Origin: Mesostigma viride
Taxonomy: Eukaryota; Streptophyta; Mesostigmatophyceae; Mesostigmatales; Mesostigmataceae
Length of the DNA stretch: 64,000 bases
Assembly (NCBI GenBank): GCA_009746045.1
Contig: RPFO01000513.1
Location: 64,501 to 128,500, forward strand
Reading direction: 5' to 3'
Below are positions 11,436 to 26,137 of the stretch, in pieces. Both the position numbers and the translations under genes were made by a program. Position 1 is the first letter of the stretch; each line of letters opens with the position of its first letter. Under the pieces are notes generated by a model. It saw only the letters and a program-made list of their open reading frames with translations, was not told the origin of the DNA and searched no databases.

Positions 11436-12600
11436 GCCATGCATTGCGTGACTGCGTGCAGGCGTGCAGCTAGGTGTGCGTGCGTGGGCGAGTGCGTGCG
11501 GTTGTGCATGAGTGTGTTTGTGCAGGCGTGCCTTGGCGGGTGGGTTGATGGCTGTGTGCAGGCGTGCGTGCGTGAGTGGGTGCGTGAGAGTGTGCAGCTA
11601 TGTGTGCGTGTGCGTGCACTTGTGCATGTGCGCGTTTGTGCAGGCATGCCTTGGTGGGTGGGTTGATGGCTGCGTGCATGCGTGCGTGCGAGGGTAGGTG
11701 CGTGGGAGTGTGCAGCTAGGTGTGCGTGCGTGCAGTCGGTGGGCGTGGTGAAGTCTCCGGGGTGTCGCTGTGGACATGGGTGGGGCACTGGACTCGTGGG
11801 TGATACCGTTGTGGGAGGTGAATTGGGTGGGTACTCGTGGTCCTGGGTATTGTAGAGTGTGTGTGTGTGTGTTGGACTATTGGGGGGACCCCCCCCCTTT
11901 GGCGGGGGTCATGGGGGACATTGTTATGGGTTGATTATGTAGTAGTTGTGAGTCGCAGTTGTAGCCTTGTAGGTAGCTCGTGCGTAGGTCACAGGTTCGT
12001 GTGAGGGTTGGGGATGCTTGGGTTGCGTGGGTGGCTTGGGTATGGTAAGTAGGCGGGCTTGCCGGTGGTCGGTGCAGCAGTGTCAGTTATGGTTGAGTGG
12101 ACAGCTGATTGGTTGCCCCGGAGGCCGGGGTGGATGGTTATGCTTCACGTGGATGGTGGGGTGGAGTCATCGTATGTTGGGGCAGCGGGGGGGGGGGGGG
12201 GGGGGGTGCAGTGGTGTAGGGGAACCTCGTTGTGGGGCGGTAGGTTTGTTTAGTAGGTGGTTTGTTATGTTGGTGTGGAAGGTGGTGTATGTAATACGGA
12301 AGGGTGGTAGTCAGATAGGTTGGTTTGGGGGGACTCAAGGTGGATGGTCGGGTGGGTCATCGGATGGTTTGGGGGAGGAGGGCGGTGTTACGGTGTTGTG
12401 GGGGACCTCAGCGTGGGGGCGAGAGTAGTCCGTAGTCAGGTGGGGATGGATAACGGCATGTGGATGTCTGTGACGTATATTTGTGGGTGGGGCGGGTATG
12501 GAACAGGCAGGGGAGTGGGGCGAGTGGGAGTTAGCGGGGTGGAGGGTGCTGGCATTGTGGCGGGATGGTTGGAGGCACACGGACACACGTAATGGCAAGA
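11436..12600 (+). repeat. GT/GC-rich minisatellite-like region
   Basis: The interval 11,440-11,740 contains two to three imperfect copies of a roughly 130-bp unit built of gtgcgtgc words. This is followed by G-rich sequence with a poly-G run at 12,187-12,206. Apparent ORFs here are compositional and show no family resemblance. Confidence 0.5.
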
Positions 12601-13858
12601 GTAACTGCATGCATAGCAACATTGGACCAGCTGTTCCTAGAACATCTGCAACCCTCAGCATGCAACAACCAACAGCAACTGACAACTGCCGACAGTGACA
12701 ACGTTAGCAAGATGTGACGCCAAGTCCACTGGAGACCCCGATGTAATTTCAGGTGGTTCCCAGTCCTGCCGTGTACTTCACTTAATTCGGGGCCGCACAC
12801 TTCGTTTGGTGCAGCAAGGGCTCGTGGCCGGTATGGTGGTAGCCGGTAGGCTTGATTGCCATGGATATCCGGCGTGGCGGAGGGGCCGCAGGGAGCGAGG
12901 CACCATGGAGGAGGCGATGGAGCGATTGAAGAAATGTAGGCAGTAGCCCGGTGCCCAGCAGCAGCGGAAGTGGAAATATTGCTTGACGCGGTGCGTGCGG
13001 TGGGATGGGTAGGCACTGCCTGCCATCACCCGGACATTTCCTGTTACGGCACAGCCCGCAGTCGGCCATATTGGAGCAGACGGGCCTTGCTGCGAATCGA
13101 GGGCGTGATATTGCACGGGAAAAATCATGCCGAGAGTCTCAGGGCGTCTCGCATGGCGACAGCTGCAGCGTGAGGGCCGACAAGCTCGAGATGCAGGTCT
13201 CGTCGGTACATGTGGGCCACTGGTGAGGTCGCCAATGTGATGGAGCCCTCTCCATCGTGCCAGTCGGACATCACTCAACAGCCAACAACGATCTTTTGTG
13301 CGACCAGCAGCCTCCGAATTCCCTAAGTCCGGACTCCGGACGCAGCGCCCCTCTCCAACGGACTGCACGCGGAAATTTGAAATTCAGCCCGAAGGGCACG
13401 CGCCGCGCCAGAGCTGGCACAGGAAGTGGACGTTGCACGTGAATTGGAGAACGCCACCGTGACAAAGACCAAGGCGATAACGGCAGGTACGCAGCCTTGG
13501 CAGCGCCATAATTTTACTTGGACACCATGCGCGGTGCTGTAGGCAGCCATATATATATATATATATCATTCACAGTGACTCGATGTAAAGTCGGGTGGTG
13601 TAATAGCGACATCACCGGGCCCGCTACGTTTTTTGTAGCGGGCCCGGCACCAACCAAGTGACGTGACTCTGCCAGATGATGATTTGATAACGCAGATGAT
13701 TTGATAACGCAGTTCAGCATTATCAAACGTGAACGTCAAGCACTCAATCGGCGAGTTTTTCGTGAGCCAGGAAGCGCTCTTCTCTAGGTATTCCTGTGGT
13801 TTCGCAGTTCCCTACATCTTGTGAGGTACATAGGGACAGTTTAGGTGAGAATACCAGG
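12601..13858. other. No gene recognised
   Basis: Non-repetitive interior of the CACTA-like element. Overlapping ORFs on both strands (up to 196 codons at 12,778-13,368 minus) show no recognisable motif. A short (AT)n run is at 13,549-13,566. An inverted repeat (gggcccgctac...gtagcgggccc) lies at about 13,616-13,646 and would form a strong hairpin. Confidence 0.4.
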
Positions 13859-17340
<3,482 letters not shown>

Positions 17341-17343
17341 GGC

Positions 17344-17721
17344 ATGCCTGCACCAAGGAAGAGGAGGAGGGGTAAGCAGCCTGCAGCAGAAACTGATTCC
17401 TCCATCTGCAGCGGCAGTGATAATGGTAGCCAAGAGGATGTGGCTCCACCTAGCAGCGACAGTGATGACCCATGCAGCTACAATGCGTCTGAACCTGCAC
17501 GGGGAAGCGTGGACGGAGGGGGAGAGGAAGGAGGCAGCCTGCAGCAGAAAATGCTGCTGATTCTGCCCGTGGTGGCGATGGCCGCGAGTATGCGGCTGAA
17601 CCTACGCAGGGGAATCGTGGGCAGAGGGGGAGAGGGGGTAGGCAGCACAAGAATGTGGCTGAACCTAGCCGGGGCGACCTTGCACCAACGAGGAGAAGTG
17701 CAAGGGCGTATGGAAAAGTGA
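17344..17721 (+). CDS. Hypothetical low-complexity ORF in CACTA-like element
   Basis: A 125-codon frame beginning MPAPRKRRRGKQPAAETD, with a basic start and an acidic Ser/Asp stretch, could be a nuclear-localised protein or a captured exon. The nucleotide sequence is internally repeated (gcagcctgcagcag... and aacctgc... blocks), so the frame may be incidental. No transposase signature is present. It lies near the right end of the transposon. Confidence 0.25.
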   Translation: MPAPRKRRRGKQPAAETDSSICSGSDNGSQEDVAPPSSDSDDPCSYNASEPARGSVDGGGEEGGSLQQKMLLILPVVAMAASMRLNLRRGIVGRGGEGVGSTRMWLNLAGATLHQRGEVQGRMEK

Positions 17722-17884
17722 GCTACGCTGAAGCAGATTGTAGCAACTCGTCTAGTGACTGAAATTGATGTTCTTATTAAACTTGAAGAGCTGTACTCCA
17801 ACTGCACAAGAAATTATTATAATTTGTAATCAAAGTGATTTCTGGTTGCGTGGTATGAATGCGATTTCTCTGTGTGCATGAGGT

Positions 17885-18214
17885 TTCTCAGTTTTTCTCA
17901 GGCCTTAAGTTTCCCAGATATTCTCAGTCTCAGATTTTCTCAGGCAGCAACCTGAGAAAAAACCGGGCGCCTGAGAAATTTCGTTCCTGAGAAAAAAAAA
18001 TCTCAGGCCAGGCGACTTTCTCAGGCTGATCTCAGTTTTTTCTCAGTTTTCTCAGTTTTCTCAGGTGATTTTCTCAGTTTTCCTGAGAAAACTGAGATTT
18101 TTCTCAGTTGATCTCAGGAAATCTCAGGACATCTCAGGAAATCTCAGGAAATCTCAGGCAGCCTTCCTGAGAAAACTGAGAAAACTGAGAAAAACTGAGA
18201 AAAATCTCAGATCT
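17885..18214. repeat. Right subterminal repeat array of the CACTA-like element
   Basis: Tandem imperfect ttctcagttt / ctgagaaaa / aatctcagga words form the inverted counterpart of 10,640-10,960. Confidence 0.7.
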
Positions 18215-18230
18215 GAGTTCCTAGTGTACA

Positions 18231-18830
18231 TGTTAAAATAAAATTCTTTAAGTGTATTGTATTTCCGAATAATAAAAGACGTAACAAAATAGATTACTCG
18301 CTCAGCGCCCAGCCCCGGACATGTCGACAACGTCGGCCATTGACAGCATTTGCTGCAACGTGATTCAAAGCTTTCTCCTGCGTGTCGGCCTTTCACGCCG
18401 CCAAACAGCTTTGACTCAATGCTCCGCTGTAGGTCATCACTGCGAGTAGCTCTGTGGCTTCACCCAACGCTGAGCAACGGCGTGGGCCTGAGAACGTACC
18501 CAAGTACAAACCAACCGAAATACACCAACATAATTCCCAAACGACACTCCACAACATAACGCACCGCAACCGAGATCCTCCCCACTGCTTGCCTGGACAA
18601 ACGGTACGGAACCAAGGTTGCCCACGGAACGAACGGTAATGGCCAGAACCCAAAATAGCCCACAGCCAGAACCTACGACCCGTTGCCTGACCGTACACAT
18701 AAATTCCCACTGACCGCCGGCCCAGCAAATAAACCTCAGCGCGGCGCTGCCGGCTGACCTCCGGACTTAGCCAATTCCGAGCATAACCAAATTCCAATAC
18801 TTTATGTGACTGCGAGCCCACAATATAACA
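18231..18830 (-). repeat. Copia-2 5' LTR (600 bp)
   Basis: Reads as identical to 4318-4917. It ends AACA and is followed by the duplicated CTCGG at 18,831-18,835, where Copia-1 gag resumes. Confidence 0.9.
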
Positions 18831-21152
18831 CTCGGCCGGCCGAGGAGATGCCAAGGATGCCACCTGCATGTCGTGCCAGTCGGCTGGGGACCTGCGACGG
18901 CATCCCCTGGTTCGGCAGCGACATCGACTGCGTCGCAGCAGCTGGCTGCAACTGTGTCGCCCCCGGCGTCGGCGGCGACCTTGCCGGCCGCGGCATCCAA
19001 GACTGCAGCACCGGTGGGCGCCCCGTCTTCTCCAGTGGTGGCAGCGACAGCGACAGCGACAGCGACAGCAGCAGCGACAGCGACAGCGGCAGCGACCCCT
19101 AGGCGGGCGGAGGGCAAGCGCCAGCCGCCTCCCCACGACACACCCGCCGCTGAGTCGGCACCGTCGGCATCAGCCGACAACACCAACGCCATCACCACCA
19201 CCCCCCCCGTGAAGGCGGGTGCTTCGGCACCCCCATCGCAGTCCCAAGCCCCCGGCAGGGCCGGCAAGGGACCTGCCACGGCCCAGGCCGTGGCAAGGGA
19301 TCATCCATCTCCCCCAGGGGAGGAGGATGTGGTCATGGAGACAGCCGAGGCACGCATCCCTGGGGATGACGTCGTCTCACTCCATGAGCCAACCCTTTGG
19401 CGCGCAGTCCAGCGCGCTCGCTGCGCCCAGGGTATCCAAGGGGTGGCCAGCGAGAGGCTGGACGACAGGTTGGCTGAACACACCAGCCTGTTGTGTGCGA
19501 TCATCTATCATTTGCTCGATCAACCCTCGATTGAGCCGATGACCAGGAGGATGTGCGAGGCACTCCTCCCCGCCCTGCAGACCTTGCTGCGAGGCAAGAA
19601 GATCAGGGTGAATCTGGCCACGATGGTGGAGATGGTGCAGACGTTGCACCGGGTGTGCATGCAGCAAGCAAGTATGTATCTCCCCACTTGGTTGCGTGTA
19701 CAGACAGGTAGCCAGCAGGGGGGGGACGTGCAGCAGACAAGCTCATCTAGCAGTGAGGATAGTGATGTTTCTCTCACCCCTACCTTTGAGCAATGGGAGG
19801 CAGCTAGGGCACGCAAGAGGCAGGCACAGAGTCAGGGTGTGCAGGGGGGCATGGACATGTCATCTTCACCAGCACATGTTGTGCAGGCACCTAACCCCCA
19901 GTGCAGCCAGCCACGCGTAGCAGGCCCTCACAGGTCTCACCTAGCATCCCACACACTGCCAATGCTGCTACATCCCCAGGCAGGTCTTCTTCTCCCTCTC
20001 CCTCTTCACCCTCTCAGGATTGGCCAGTCTATAACGAGCATAGGCCAATTGACAGGATTATGGTGAGGGGGCTGCCAGAGGGGTATACTAGGCAGCAGGG
20101 TGCTCAGCTTCTTCTCTCTCTCAAGCTGCTAGGGAGGAGCTGAATATCAAGAACTGGTTTGGGGCACTCATGCAGGGTGATTTCTTCCACCAATCCAATC
20201 CCTCCATCCAGCACTTGGTATCCATATATCAGCAAAGGTATCCCAGGTGGCAGGATACACAGGGTAGGGAGCCATGGGAGAATTTTCTGCGTGATCTGCA
20301 TGACCTGCTGTCTGCTCCCACCACTGTTGACATGTACTCTGCGTTTAACTGGGTGAAAACCTATAAGGTAGAAACTCAGAACTATGTAGCAGAGATCAAG
20401 AAGTGGGAACTTGCAGTGAAGGCCCACCCCGAGGTTAGCAAGCTAGATCACAAGTGGCTTGTTCATTCCCTGCTCGAGAAGCTTAACCTTGATCGTAACA
20501 CCTTTGCCATGATCACCACAGGCTTGGCCACCCATTGGGAGTCGATGAAAGAGGCTCTCGATTATGTTAAGCTAGCCCTGGGTCCACTGTGTCAGGACTC
20601 AGCCCCTCCCCCCTCTACCTCTTCCCCCCTGCTGTCAAGCGGGCCCGGGGGGAGGAATCAGATGAGGAGGGTAAGGCCAGGAAGGCCAAGGACAAGCGTC
20701 CTGTGACGCTAGGGGAGGTGAAGACTCTTATGAGTCAGTTTGTTAAGAGCCTCAAGGGCAAGGGCAAGGGCAAGGGCAAGGGCAAGGGCAAGGGCAAGGG
20801 GCAGGGGAAGGGGAAGGGTAGGTCATCCCCCCCAGGGGGGAACGCTAACAAGTCTTCTGGGGCTGGGTCCTCCACCCCCAAGAAGGATGTGAAATGTGTG
20901 CGTTGTGGGCGTCGTGGACACAGCAAGGACAAGTGCCACAAACACAAGGAGCACCTGGCGCACCTGGAGGTGCTCTGCCACAAGTGCCTGGGACCGCCTC
21001 ACGGGGACCCCGCCAAGTGCACCAAGGAGCCGTGGCAGCCCCTAAATGTAAGTCCTCACACCCTCACACGTGTCATGATGAGTCGTGTCCCCTACACCAC
21101 CCAATATCCAGCTCCACTGCCCAGGCAGGGACACAGGATGGGAGGATGTTGA
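18831..21152 (+). pseudogene. Copia-1 gag, 3' part (several frameshifts)
   Basis: Resumes the gag interrupted at 4317. One frame (18,873-20,066) matches unit B at 26,546-28,195 and includes TSLLCAIIYHLLDQPS. A one-base loss near 19,890 relative to unit B moves coding to a frame with DWPVYNEHRPIDRIMVRGLP. Another shift near 20,140 leads to the helical Gag region (NWVKTYKVETQNYVAEIKKW). A further shift near 20,640 gives a Lys/Gly repeat (KGKGKGKG) and a zinc knuckle, CVRCGRRGHSKDKC. A TGCA insertion also lies near 18,868. It is dead as read. Confidence 0.7.
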
Positions 21153-24100
21153 CAGGATGTCAAGTTAACTCTGTTACCTCTCACTCTCCACCTTCATGCT
21201 CAGCTGTCAAGGCTGTAAGCAAGGTTGGCAAAGTGTTGAAGTATTACACAGAAACCTCTGACAGTGAACCCAGGTTCACCTCCTTGATACCCAAGGTGTC
21301 CAGGGTCATGACCCAAGCTCTTAGTAACATCAGTTATGAGGAGCTGGCATTGCAACTGCACTTACTGTATGGTCATGAGACATGTGCAGAGGTGGTAGCA
21401 GCTGCATTGGGAGGTACGGCACTCAGGAAGGCATGTCAGCTGATCAGAAAACACTGTCAGCACTGCCAAATGTATGCACCTAAACCACCCAAGTGGCATG
21501 TAGCTACACCACCTAAGTGCAAGGGCAGAGTGGTCGGGGATGTGTTCCATATTAAGGGACAGCCCTATCTGGCTTTAAAGGACGCATGGTCCAGGTACAC
21601 AGCAATAGAACCTCTCCCTGGTATGGACAAGTCTCAGTTGCATAGAGCTATATTAATAGCACAAGCCAGGTACTACCCAGTAGAAGCACTGCTGTTAGAT
21701 CAGCAATTTAGTTGCCTTGCTGGGGCAGAGGGCTGTGAAGCTATAGACCTGGCTGGGCTAGAAGATCATGAGAGACAAGGTATCATTGAGAGGGCAATTA
21801 GGTCTATCAAAACCTTGGTAGCCAAAGAAGGTGAGAACCTGTTAGCTGACAGTGGGTCATACGCTGATAGGGCACTGTGGGCTACTAAGATATGCCAGAT
21901 ACTCAATAGACGACCACTCCTGCAGACACCCTATGGTATTATCACACCAGATGGGTTACAGGCTGGGATATACCCACCTGAGGTACTAGCTGTGTACAAT
22001 GCACAGCGTGCCCACGCTGCCAGCAGATTGGCAGCCAAGGATGCCAAGCATCCACGCCCCTCCTTCAAGGAAGGGGACACAGTTCTCTTCTATAAGGAGT
22101 CAGGGCTAGGGAAGGTTGGGACATGGTTAGGCCCAGCCACTATCCTTAAGTTTTCCAGCACAGGCAAGACTGTGCATGTGAAACACAATGACACTGGGCA
22201 TGTGCACAAGTGCTCACCTCACAGGATTAAATTGTATTACACTCCACTGTCAGACGTGGCAGAGGAGGAAGAGCTGATGGTCGACAGCTCAGTACAGTTG
22301 CCTGGTATATCTGGAGTACCCAGTGAGTGGTTGTTTGGAACACACACTGGTGAGTGTGATAGCCACAACACATGTGCACCCCAGGTCACCCTCAGTGAGC
22401 CTAGCCAGCCACAGCAGGTTAGACCACCTGTCAACGAGGGCACTAACCAAGAAGGTGGTCAGCAAGACAGCACACCTTCAGCGGTACCAGCTCAACCCAT
22501 ACCTACCGTGTCCAAACATGGGCTAGCAGAAGCGGTCCGCATACTGCAAGCAGCGCATAGAGCCAAAGCTCACACTGCTGCAGGGTCAGCCAAAGTGAGT
22601 AGGGCAGGTCACAGCGACAACAATCCAGCTCTAGTCGCGGTTGACACCCAAGCTCAGGTTAGCATCATCAGTGCATTGGCTGTACCACACCTAGAGTTAG
22701 AGCCTTCCCCTTGGCAACGGGTGGCTGATTTCTCTGGGCAGGCTAGCTTGACTGTTAAAGGTCAGGTTACCTTAAACATTCTTGGTATCCCCACACCTTT
22801 TCAGGTACTGGAAGGATACACAGGAAATGCTTTGTTGGGTGATCCATTTATTTCTTACCCAGGTGTCACCATCTCTTGTGATAGGCTTGAGGTACAGGGC
22901 CTGGGTGGGGTGTCACTTGATCATTTTCAGGTACCACTCCAGACTTTGGTTGACACACAGCCAGCCACTGTCAAATTTGTTGCACCAAAGTATGCACCTG
23001 GGCACGAGCCACGTGTGGCAGATTTGGTGCACAGTCAGAAACTGCACCCCAAAGCATTTGGATTGGGAAAGTATGATGTTGCAAAAATGTCTCCCCTCTC
23101 CTATGAGCAGATTGTCCAGGACTGTCAAACTCAGGAAGGTTTCACTAAGTGGGTTGAAGCTTTTAGAAAGGCTATGGATGAATGGGTGGTTCCAGATCCA
23201 CGTAGTCCCACCCACACACCTCCAGTCACTCCCTTAGAGCGTAAGCCCAACGGGAGCAAGCACCTAAGACTTAAGTTCGTGTGCAAGCACAAGCAAGCAG
23301 CAGATGGCTCTGTCATTTTCCATGCTAGGCCTTGTGTGACTGAGTTTAAGGGATCCACTGATTTGACAGAGGCAGACCTGTATACACCTGGCATTCAGCA
23401 AACTTCTCTTAAAATTTTGCTGTCTGTTTTTCTAGGGCACATCAATCAAGGTGATGATTATGTGTGCAAAGCCACTGACATTAAACGTGCATTTCTGAAA
23501 GGCTCACCTGAAATAGCTGAGCAAGTTTGGCATGGGAAGGTGTATGTGGTCAACACACCTCAGGTGTGGTCTAAGGATATCCCACAACCATTTCTGAAAG
23601 CCAACATAGGAGTGGAAGGTCTGCAATCTGCTCCTAGAATTTTCAGAATGTCAGCTCAAGCTGTGTTTGAGAAGCTAGGTGCTCGGTATGATGACATAGA
23701 CCCTTGCTTCTTTGTTGTCCCTCACCCTCATGGCATGATCATGTTTGTGTGGCATGGGGATGATCAGCTTATTGCTGGGCCTAGGCAGGCTGTGGATGAT
23801 TTTATTGCCAACGTGTCTAAGTCTTTTGAGATTGGCAAGCAGCTAGAGCTGGGCACCATTGCTATTAAGTTCTGTGGCACAATGTTGCAGCTTCAGAAGC
23901 AAGCAGATCAGTGGGTCTGTGCAATGTACTCTCCATCAGATTACATGCACAGTTGTAAGGAAGTGCTGCAGACTAAAATCAAACCTTGTGACTGTCCCAC
24001 CATTAGGGGCAAGCTGGGGTGGTTGTGTTCTACTTGTGCACCACACTTGGCAGTAGTCAGCAGGGTTGATGATGCAGTTCTTATGCAGGTAGGCCACAAG

Positions 24101-24691
24101 GCTATCAACAAGCTCCTGCAGGCTGGTCCACCCCTTATCTTGCATTCCCTGGAACTCTTTAAGCCCATTCACATTCAGGCTATAATGGACAGTTCCATGG
24201 AATCACGGCAGATTACTCAACTGCAGGCTAGGGAGGCTGGCTTATTTTTTGTACAAAATGCTGACCAACCCATGTCACTCATCTCATGGTATAGCAGGCT
24301 ACATAGGCGTAAAGCTGTTAGTAGCAATGCTGCTGAGTGCAGGGCAGTTGTGTCAGCTGTGCTACATGCCAGGTATCTCAATCATGTCCTGGTTTGGTTA
24401 CAGAAGCAAGCAGGCAGTCAGGCTGGGGTGGTGGCTCACTTGCACACCGACAGTCAATCTCTCCTCAGTTTCCTTGACAACCCTTATGCTGTGCATACTG
24501 ATTTGGACTGGGTGATCCTGAAACAGGAGTGCACCTACTGGGAGTCTACCAATCATGTGCCGGACAAGGCCAACGCCGCGGATGCGTTGACCAAGGTGCC
24601 CCAGCTAGCACCTGAGCAGTACCAACTGCTCTATCACATGATGAACCCCTACGGCAAGCAGGCCAGCCTGCCCCCGCCGGTAGACACCTAG
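20894..24691 (+). CDS. Copia-1 Pol: integrase, protease-like, RT, RNase H
   Basis: The 1265-codon open frame overlaps the end of gag; its first 100 or so residues are the shifted zinc-knuckle region. Real Pol probably begins near residue 100 through gag-pol frameshifting. A pre-integrase zinc segment (H156, H161, C188, C191) and integrase core (D216, D269, E299) come first. A protease-like block follows, with VDTQA (D584) and ALLGDPF (about 645-652). The RT has TDIKRAFLKG (D862) and WHGDDQ (954-957). RNase H has MDSS, AECRAV and HTDSQS and ends DKANAADALTKVP. Compared with Copia-2, domain order and the 30-residue D-E spacing of integrase agree. The frame is intact, so this polyprotein could still be active in trans. 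Confidence 0.85.
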   Translation: MCALWASWTQQGQVPQTQGAPGAPGGALPQVPGTASRGPRQVHQGAVAAPKCKSSHPHTCHDESCPLHHPISSSTAQAGTQDGRMLTGCQVNSVTSHSPPSCSAVKAVSKVGKVLKYYTETSDSEPRFTSLIPKVSRVMTQALSNISYEELALQLHLLYGHETCAEVVAAALGGTALRKACQLIRKHCQHCQMYAPKPPKWHVATPPKCKGRVVGDVFHIKGQPYLALKDAWSRYTAIEPLPGMDKSQLHRAILIAQARYYPVEALLLDQQFSCLAGAEGCEAIDLAGLEDHERQGIIERAIRSIKTLVAKEGENLLADSGSYADRALWATKICQILNRRPLLQTPYGIITPDGLQAGIYPPEVLAVYNAQRAHAASRLAAKDAKHPRPSFKEGDTVLFYKESGLGKVGTWLGPATILKFSSTGKTVHVKHNDTGHVHKCSPHRIKLYYTPLSDVAEEEELMVDSSVQLPGISGVPSEWLFGTHTGECDSHNTCAPQVTLSEPSQPQQVRPPVNEGTNQEGGQQDSTPSAVPAQPIPTVSKHGLAEAVRILQAAHRAKAHTAAGSAKVSRAGHSDNNPALVAVDTQAQVSIISALAVPHLELEPSPWQRVADFSGQASLTVKGQVTLNILGIPTPFQVLEGYTGNALLGDPFISYPGVTISCDRLEVQGLGGVSLDHFQVPLQTLVDTQPATVKFVAPKYAPGHEPRVADLVHSQKLHPKAFGLGKYDVAKMSPLSYEQIVQDCQTQEGFTKWVEAFRKAMDEWVVPDPRSPTHTPPVTPLERKPNGSKHLRLKFVCKHKQAADGSVIFHARPCVTEFKGSTDLTEADLYTPGIQQTSLKILLSVFLGHINQGDDYVCKATDIKRAFLKGSPEIAEQVWHGKVYVVNTPQVWSKDIPQPFLKANIGVEGLQSAPRIFRMSAQAVFEKLGARYDDIDPCFFVVPHPHGMIMFVWHGDDQLIAGPRQAVDDFIANVSKSFEIGKQLELGTIAIKFCGTMLQLQKQADQWVCAMYSPSDYMHSCKEVLQTKIKPCDCPTIRGKLGWLCSTCAPHLAVVSRVDDAVLMQVGHKAINKLLQAGPPLILHSLELFKPIHIQAIMDSSMESRQITQLQAREAGLFFVQNADQPMSLISWYSRLHRRKAVSSNAAECRAVVSAVLHARYLNHVLVWLQKQAGSQAGVVAHLHTDSQSLLSFLDNPYAVHTDLDWVILKQECTYWESTNHVPDKANAADALTKVPQLAPEQYQLLYHMMNPYGKQASLPPPVDT

Positions 24692-25715
24692 TCCACCCCT
24701 CCCCAGGGAGGGTGGCTAGTCTCCCCACCCCTACTATGGGGCAACCCCTGTCAGGGGGTAGGGGTACCCAGACCCGGGCCCAGGCCACGGGGTGTCTTAT
24801 CATCAGCACTAGCTCCTGGGGAGGAGCTGAACCTGTATGCCTTGTAAGCCCTGTTTTATGGTGAATAAATGGAGTCTCTTTGACCTCGTCTCTCTCATGG
24901 AATTTCGTTAGCTCATCTCTTGGGAGGTGAGCTGTCAATCCTTCACAAGTGTGTCATTGTGTCAGTCATGGTGACAGTACTTGTACATGGCATTGTTATG
25001 TGGCTGGGTCATGTTCATGGTTACCTTGTACATGTGCATGTGCATGTGCATGTAACGTGTGACAGTCTTAGTCTTGTGACTGTGCCTGTTGTGTCTTATG
25101 CTGCCATCTGGTCCCAGGACCTGTGGTAGGGTGATGGGCAGTCCACCCATTCGCCATGTGCAAATCAAGTGGAGAACCAGTTCCCACTTGTCAGTTGCCT
25201 GTGCTTACCACCATGTGGCACTCACAGGTATCTGGCTGCTCTGGCCCAGGTCAGCAGTGGCAAAACATCAGGTCCTAAGCACCTGGGGAAGACCTCTGGT
25301 TTCACTAGAGTCATCCCATTGGTTTTTGGGAAGTGGATGTTGCATGGGGTTCCATCCACAAGTGGCAATCAAGCCCCCCTTTTTCTACCATCTGCAGTGA
25401 CAGATGCCAGGGAAATGACGACAATTCGCTCCTTCAAAGATGGAAACTGGGCACTCCTTATATGCTGTGACATGTGACTTGCATGACGTCCTGTGTGACG
25501 AATGGCCGCAGTACCTCATTTATGTTTTCCCCACTATTGAGGGGGAGGAACCCCCGTAGTGCTTGGCAGGGTTAAATCAGCAGTCAGCATCAGTATAGTC
25601 CGTTTCTGGGGCCCTTCTCTAATCCAGTTGTGACTGTATGGGCTCTGGTTGCCTTGCAACGGTTGGTAGGTCAGACTTGGAGCATGTTCCAATCTGAAAG
25701 AAAACATAATGGGAG
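24692..25715 (+). other. Copia-1 3' untranslated region
   Basis: About 1 kb between pol and the right LTR. It holds AATAAA near 24,865, a short (GTGCAT)n run near 25,030-25,055 and a purine-rich tract next to the LTR. No further ORF is recognised. Confidence 0.5.
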
Positions 25716-26125
25716 TTAGCTGAGATACCTCGAGGCTGACTTGTGGCCGGAGCCACACAGGGGAACATACAATGTGACCGGAGTTATTCTGGCGGAGACA
25801 GAATAACGGTGCCGAGCGCCGGTTGTGGCGCGACGCACACACGTGTACGCAAGTTACGTAGCTAGCATTGAACTAGTCTAGTGGACGTTGTGCGTAGTAA
25901 CGTTGCTCCAGGTCTAGAAGCCTCTAGAACCTGGACACGTGGCGGACAAGTGAGCGTAGTCCAGTTGTCCTATAGGGATCTCGTGTGAGTGATGTGTCCA
26001 CGACATATAATGTGTGCCCACATATGGAGTGAATAATGACAAGGAACGCCCGATCCCTGGCGTTGCTGCAGCCATCATTCTCACACTGAGTCCCCAACGT
26101 CTCCGACGTACATCTATATATCTAA
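25716..26125 (+). repeat. Copia-1 LTR shared by units A and B (410 bp)
   Basis: Near-identical to 3069-3472. It carries extra ATTG near 25,868 and extra TA near 25,972 (CCTATAGG instead of CCTAGG). Confidence 0.8.
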
Positions 26126-26137
26126 ATTGGATTAGAC

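Noticed and set aside
12778-13368. A 196-codon minus-strand ORF inside the CACTA-like element as a transposase
   Set aside because: No DDE/D or zinc-binding motif and no family resemblance; overlapping ORFs on the other strand are equally open.
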